From Nocardia vermiculata NBRC 100427 (lineage in GTDB: Bacteria > Actinomycetota > Actinomycetes > Mycobacteriales > Mycobacteriaceae), in assembly GCF_001613265.1 (NCBI RefSeq), contig NZ_BDCA01000001.1, positions 558,001 through 622,000 of the forward strand: a DNA stretch of 64,000 nucleotides. Direction: 5' to 3'. The translations under genes were made by a program, and so were the position numbers. The notes beneath the pieces were generated by a model. The model did no database searches. It was not told where the DNA came from and saw only the letters and a program-made list of their open reading frames with translations. This document shows positions 63,009 through 64,000 of the stretch, one piece after another; position 1 is the stretch's first letter, and each line of letters opens with the position of its first letter.

Positions 63009-63971
63009 ATGACCAGTAAGTCGACGCCGGCGGTGGAGTTGACGGTCGGCGAGCACACGGTGCGAGTGACGAATCCGGATCGGATCTACTTTCCCGAGAT
63101 CGGTGCGAGCAAGCTCGATCTGGTGCAGTACTACCTGAGCGTGGGCGATGGGATCGTCAACGCGCTGCGGGATCGCCCCTGCATGCTGCATCGATTCCCG
63201 AAGGGGCTGCCCGGTGGGAAGGTGCATCAGAAGCGACTACCGGCGGGCGCCCCGGACTGGATCCCGACCGTGCGGGTGCATTTTCCGCGCTACAACCGGT
63301 ACGCCGATGAACTCTGCGTCAGTGAACTCGCCGATGTGGTGTGGGCCGTGCAGATGTCCACCGTGGAGTTCCATCCGTGGAACTCGCGGCGCTTCGATAC
63401 CGAGCGGCCCGACGAGTGGCGCATCGACCTGGATCCGATGCCGGAGTGTCCGTGGTCGCGGGTGCAGCGGGTCGCGGAGGTGGCACATGAGGTGCTCGAC
63501 GAGTTGGGCGCGGTCGGCTGGCCGAAAACCTCTGGTGGGCACGGGCTGCACATCTACGTGCGAATCGCTCCCGAGCACGGTTTCCGGCAGGTCCGGCGGG
63601 CAGCGCTGGCCTTCGCACAGGAGGTGGAGCGGCGGGCACCGAAGGATGTGACCACCACCTGGTGGCGGCGCGACCGCGATCCGCGGATGCTGTTCGTCGA
63701 CTACAACCAGAACGCCCGGGACCACACCATCGCCGCCGCCTATTCGGTCCGCGGCACGGATATCGCCACCGTGTCGACACCGGTGCGCTGGAACGAGATT
63801 CCCGATATCGAGCCCAACGATTTCACCATCACCACGGTCGGAGCCCGCTTCGCCGAACTGGGCGATCTGCACGCCGGTATCGACGATGCGGTGTTCGATC
63901 CGACAACACTGCTCGAGTGGGCCGATCGTGGTGGTGTCGAGGTGGATCTGGACGACGCGGAGGCGCAGTAG
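63009..63971 (+). CDS. stand-alone LigD-type polymerase/primase domain protein
   Basis: A 320-aa archaeo-eukaryotic primase-type polymerase, the PolDom module of NHEJ ligase LigD, without ligase or nuclease domains. Metal-binding Asp140 and Asp142 in WRIDLDPMP, the SGGHGLHIYV motif and DYNQNARDHTIAAAYSVR are visible. It would add NTPs or dNTPs at DNA ends or gaps. TATCGT lies 7 nt before ATG 63009, so it is probably leaderless. No Ku or ATP-dependent ligase is in the window. The 200 nt between recQ and this gene show no feature. Confidence 0.88.
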   Translation: MTSKSTPAVELTVGEHTVRVTNPDRIYFPEIGASKLDLVQYYLSVGDGIVNALRDRPCMLHRFPKGLPGGKVHQKRLPAGAPDWIPTVRVHFPRYNRYADELCVSELADVVWAVQMSTVEFHPWNSRRFDTERPDEWRIDLDPMPECPWSRVQRVAEVAHEVLDELGAVGWPKTSGGHGLHIYVRIAPEHGFRQVRRAALAFAQEVERRAPKDVTTTWWRRDRDPRMLFVDYNQNARDHTIAAAYSVRGTDIATVSTPVRWNEIPDIEPNDFTITTVGARFAELGDLHAGIDDAVFDPTTLLEWADRGGVEVDLDDAEAQ

Positions 63972-64000
63972 CGGCGTCGGAGTAACCGAGCACGGCACTC

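Overview
This window is high-GC actinobacterial chromosome, most likely Nocardia or a close relative in the Mycobacteriales. The reasons are the family-level matches, very strong GC3-type codon use, many leaderless genes with a TANNNT -10 box 6-8 nt before the start codon, and gene order. From rsmE-dnaJ2-hrcA-hemW through sirA-cysH, cysA-cysW-cysT-sbp, the GH15 trehalase, lepA, rpsT, holA, comEC-comEA, degV, octT, gpgP, rsfS, nadD, the VWA/MoxR pair and proA, it follows (from memory, not searched) the Mycobacterium tuberculosis Rv2372c-Rv2427c backbone, with insertions. No prophage, IS element, tRNA, rRNA or CRISPR array was seen.

Layout. 1-4.0 kb (minus): start of rsmE, dnaJ2, hrcA, hemW and a 77-aa orphan. 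4.2-10 kb (plus): sulfate assimilation operon sirA-cysH-cysD-cysN-sirohydrochlorin chelatase, preceded by a leaderless Cys-containing leader peptide and a hairpin. 10-20 kb: HAD phosphatase; a large membrane Hsp70-like protein; an AurF-like diiron protein with its probable reductase FprB; a divergent GntR-MFS pair; a second Hsp70-like protein. 20-24.5 kb (minus): sulfate importer operon sbp-cysT-[47-aa microprotein]-cysW-cysA, with its own Cys-containing leaderless leader ORF. 24.6-31.8 kb: small membrane and acidic proteins, GH15 trehalase, then an operon of a Pro/Thr/Gly-rich protein and a dynamin-like GTPase. 32-49 kb: conserved translation, replication, competence and NAD genes. 48-64 kb: accessory metabolism and regulators (PfkB kinase, IclR, PadR, methyltransferase, RibBA, YjbR, LLM oxidoreductase, LuxR-ATPase), RtcB, a hydrolase, RecQ and a stand-alone LigD polymerase.

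How the genes work together. The two sulfur operons form a complete route: sulfate uptake (Sbp, CysTWA), activation to APS (CysDN), direct APS reduction (CysH with Fe-S cysteines, no APS kinase domain on CysN), sulfite to sulfide (SirA), and iron insertion into the siroheme that SirA needs (chelatase). Both appear to be controlled by short cysteine-containing leader ORFs.

The best candidates for something not well described are: (1) a 47-aa ORF made of two in-frame 23-residue units, coupled at both ends by ATGA overlaps between cysT and cysW; (2) a putative envelope module of two degenerate membrane Hsp70 paralogues, a low-complexity protein and a dynamin-like GTPase whose Walker A lysine is Met; (3) lepA with no ATG/GTG/TTG available upstream of its P-loop, so ATC at 33820 is the apparent start; and (4) several long perfect dyads in promoter regions.
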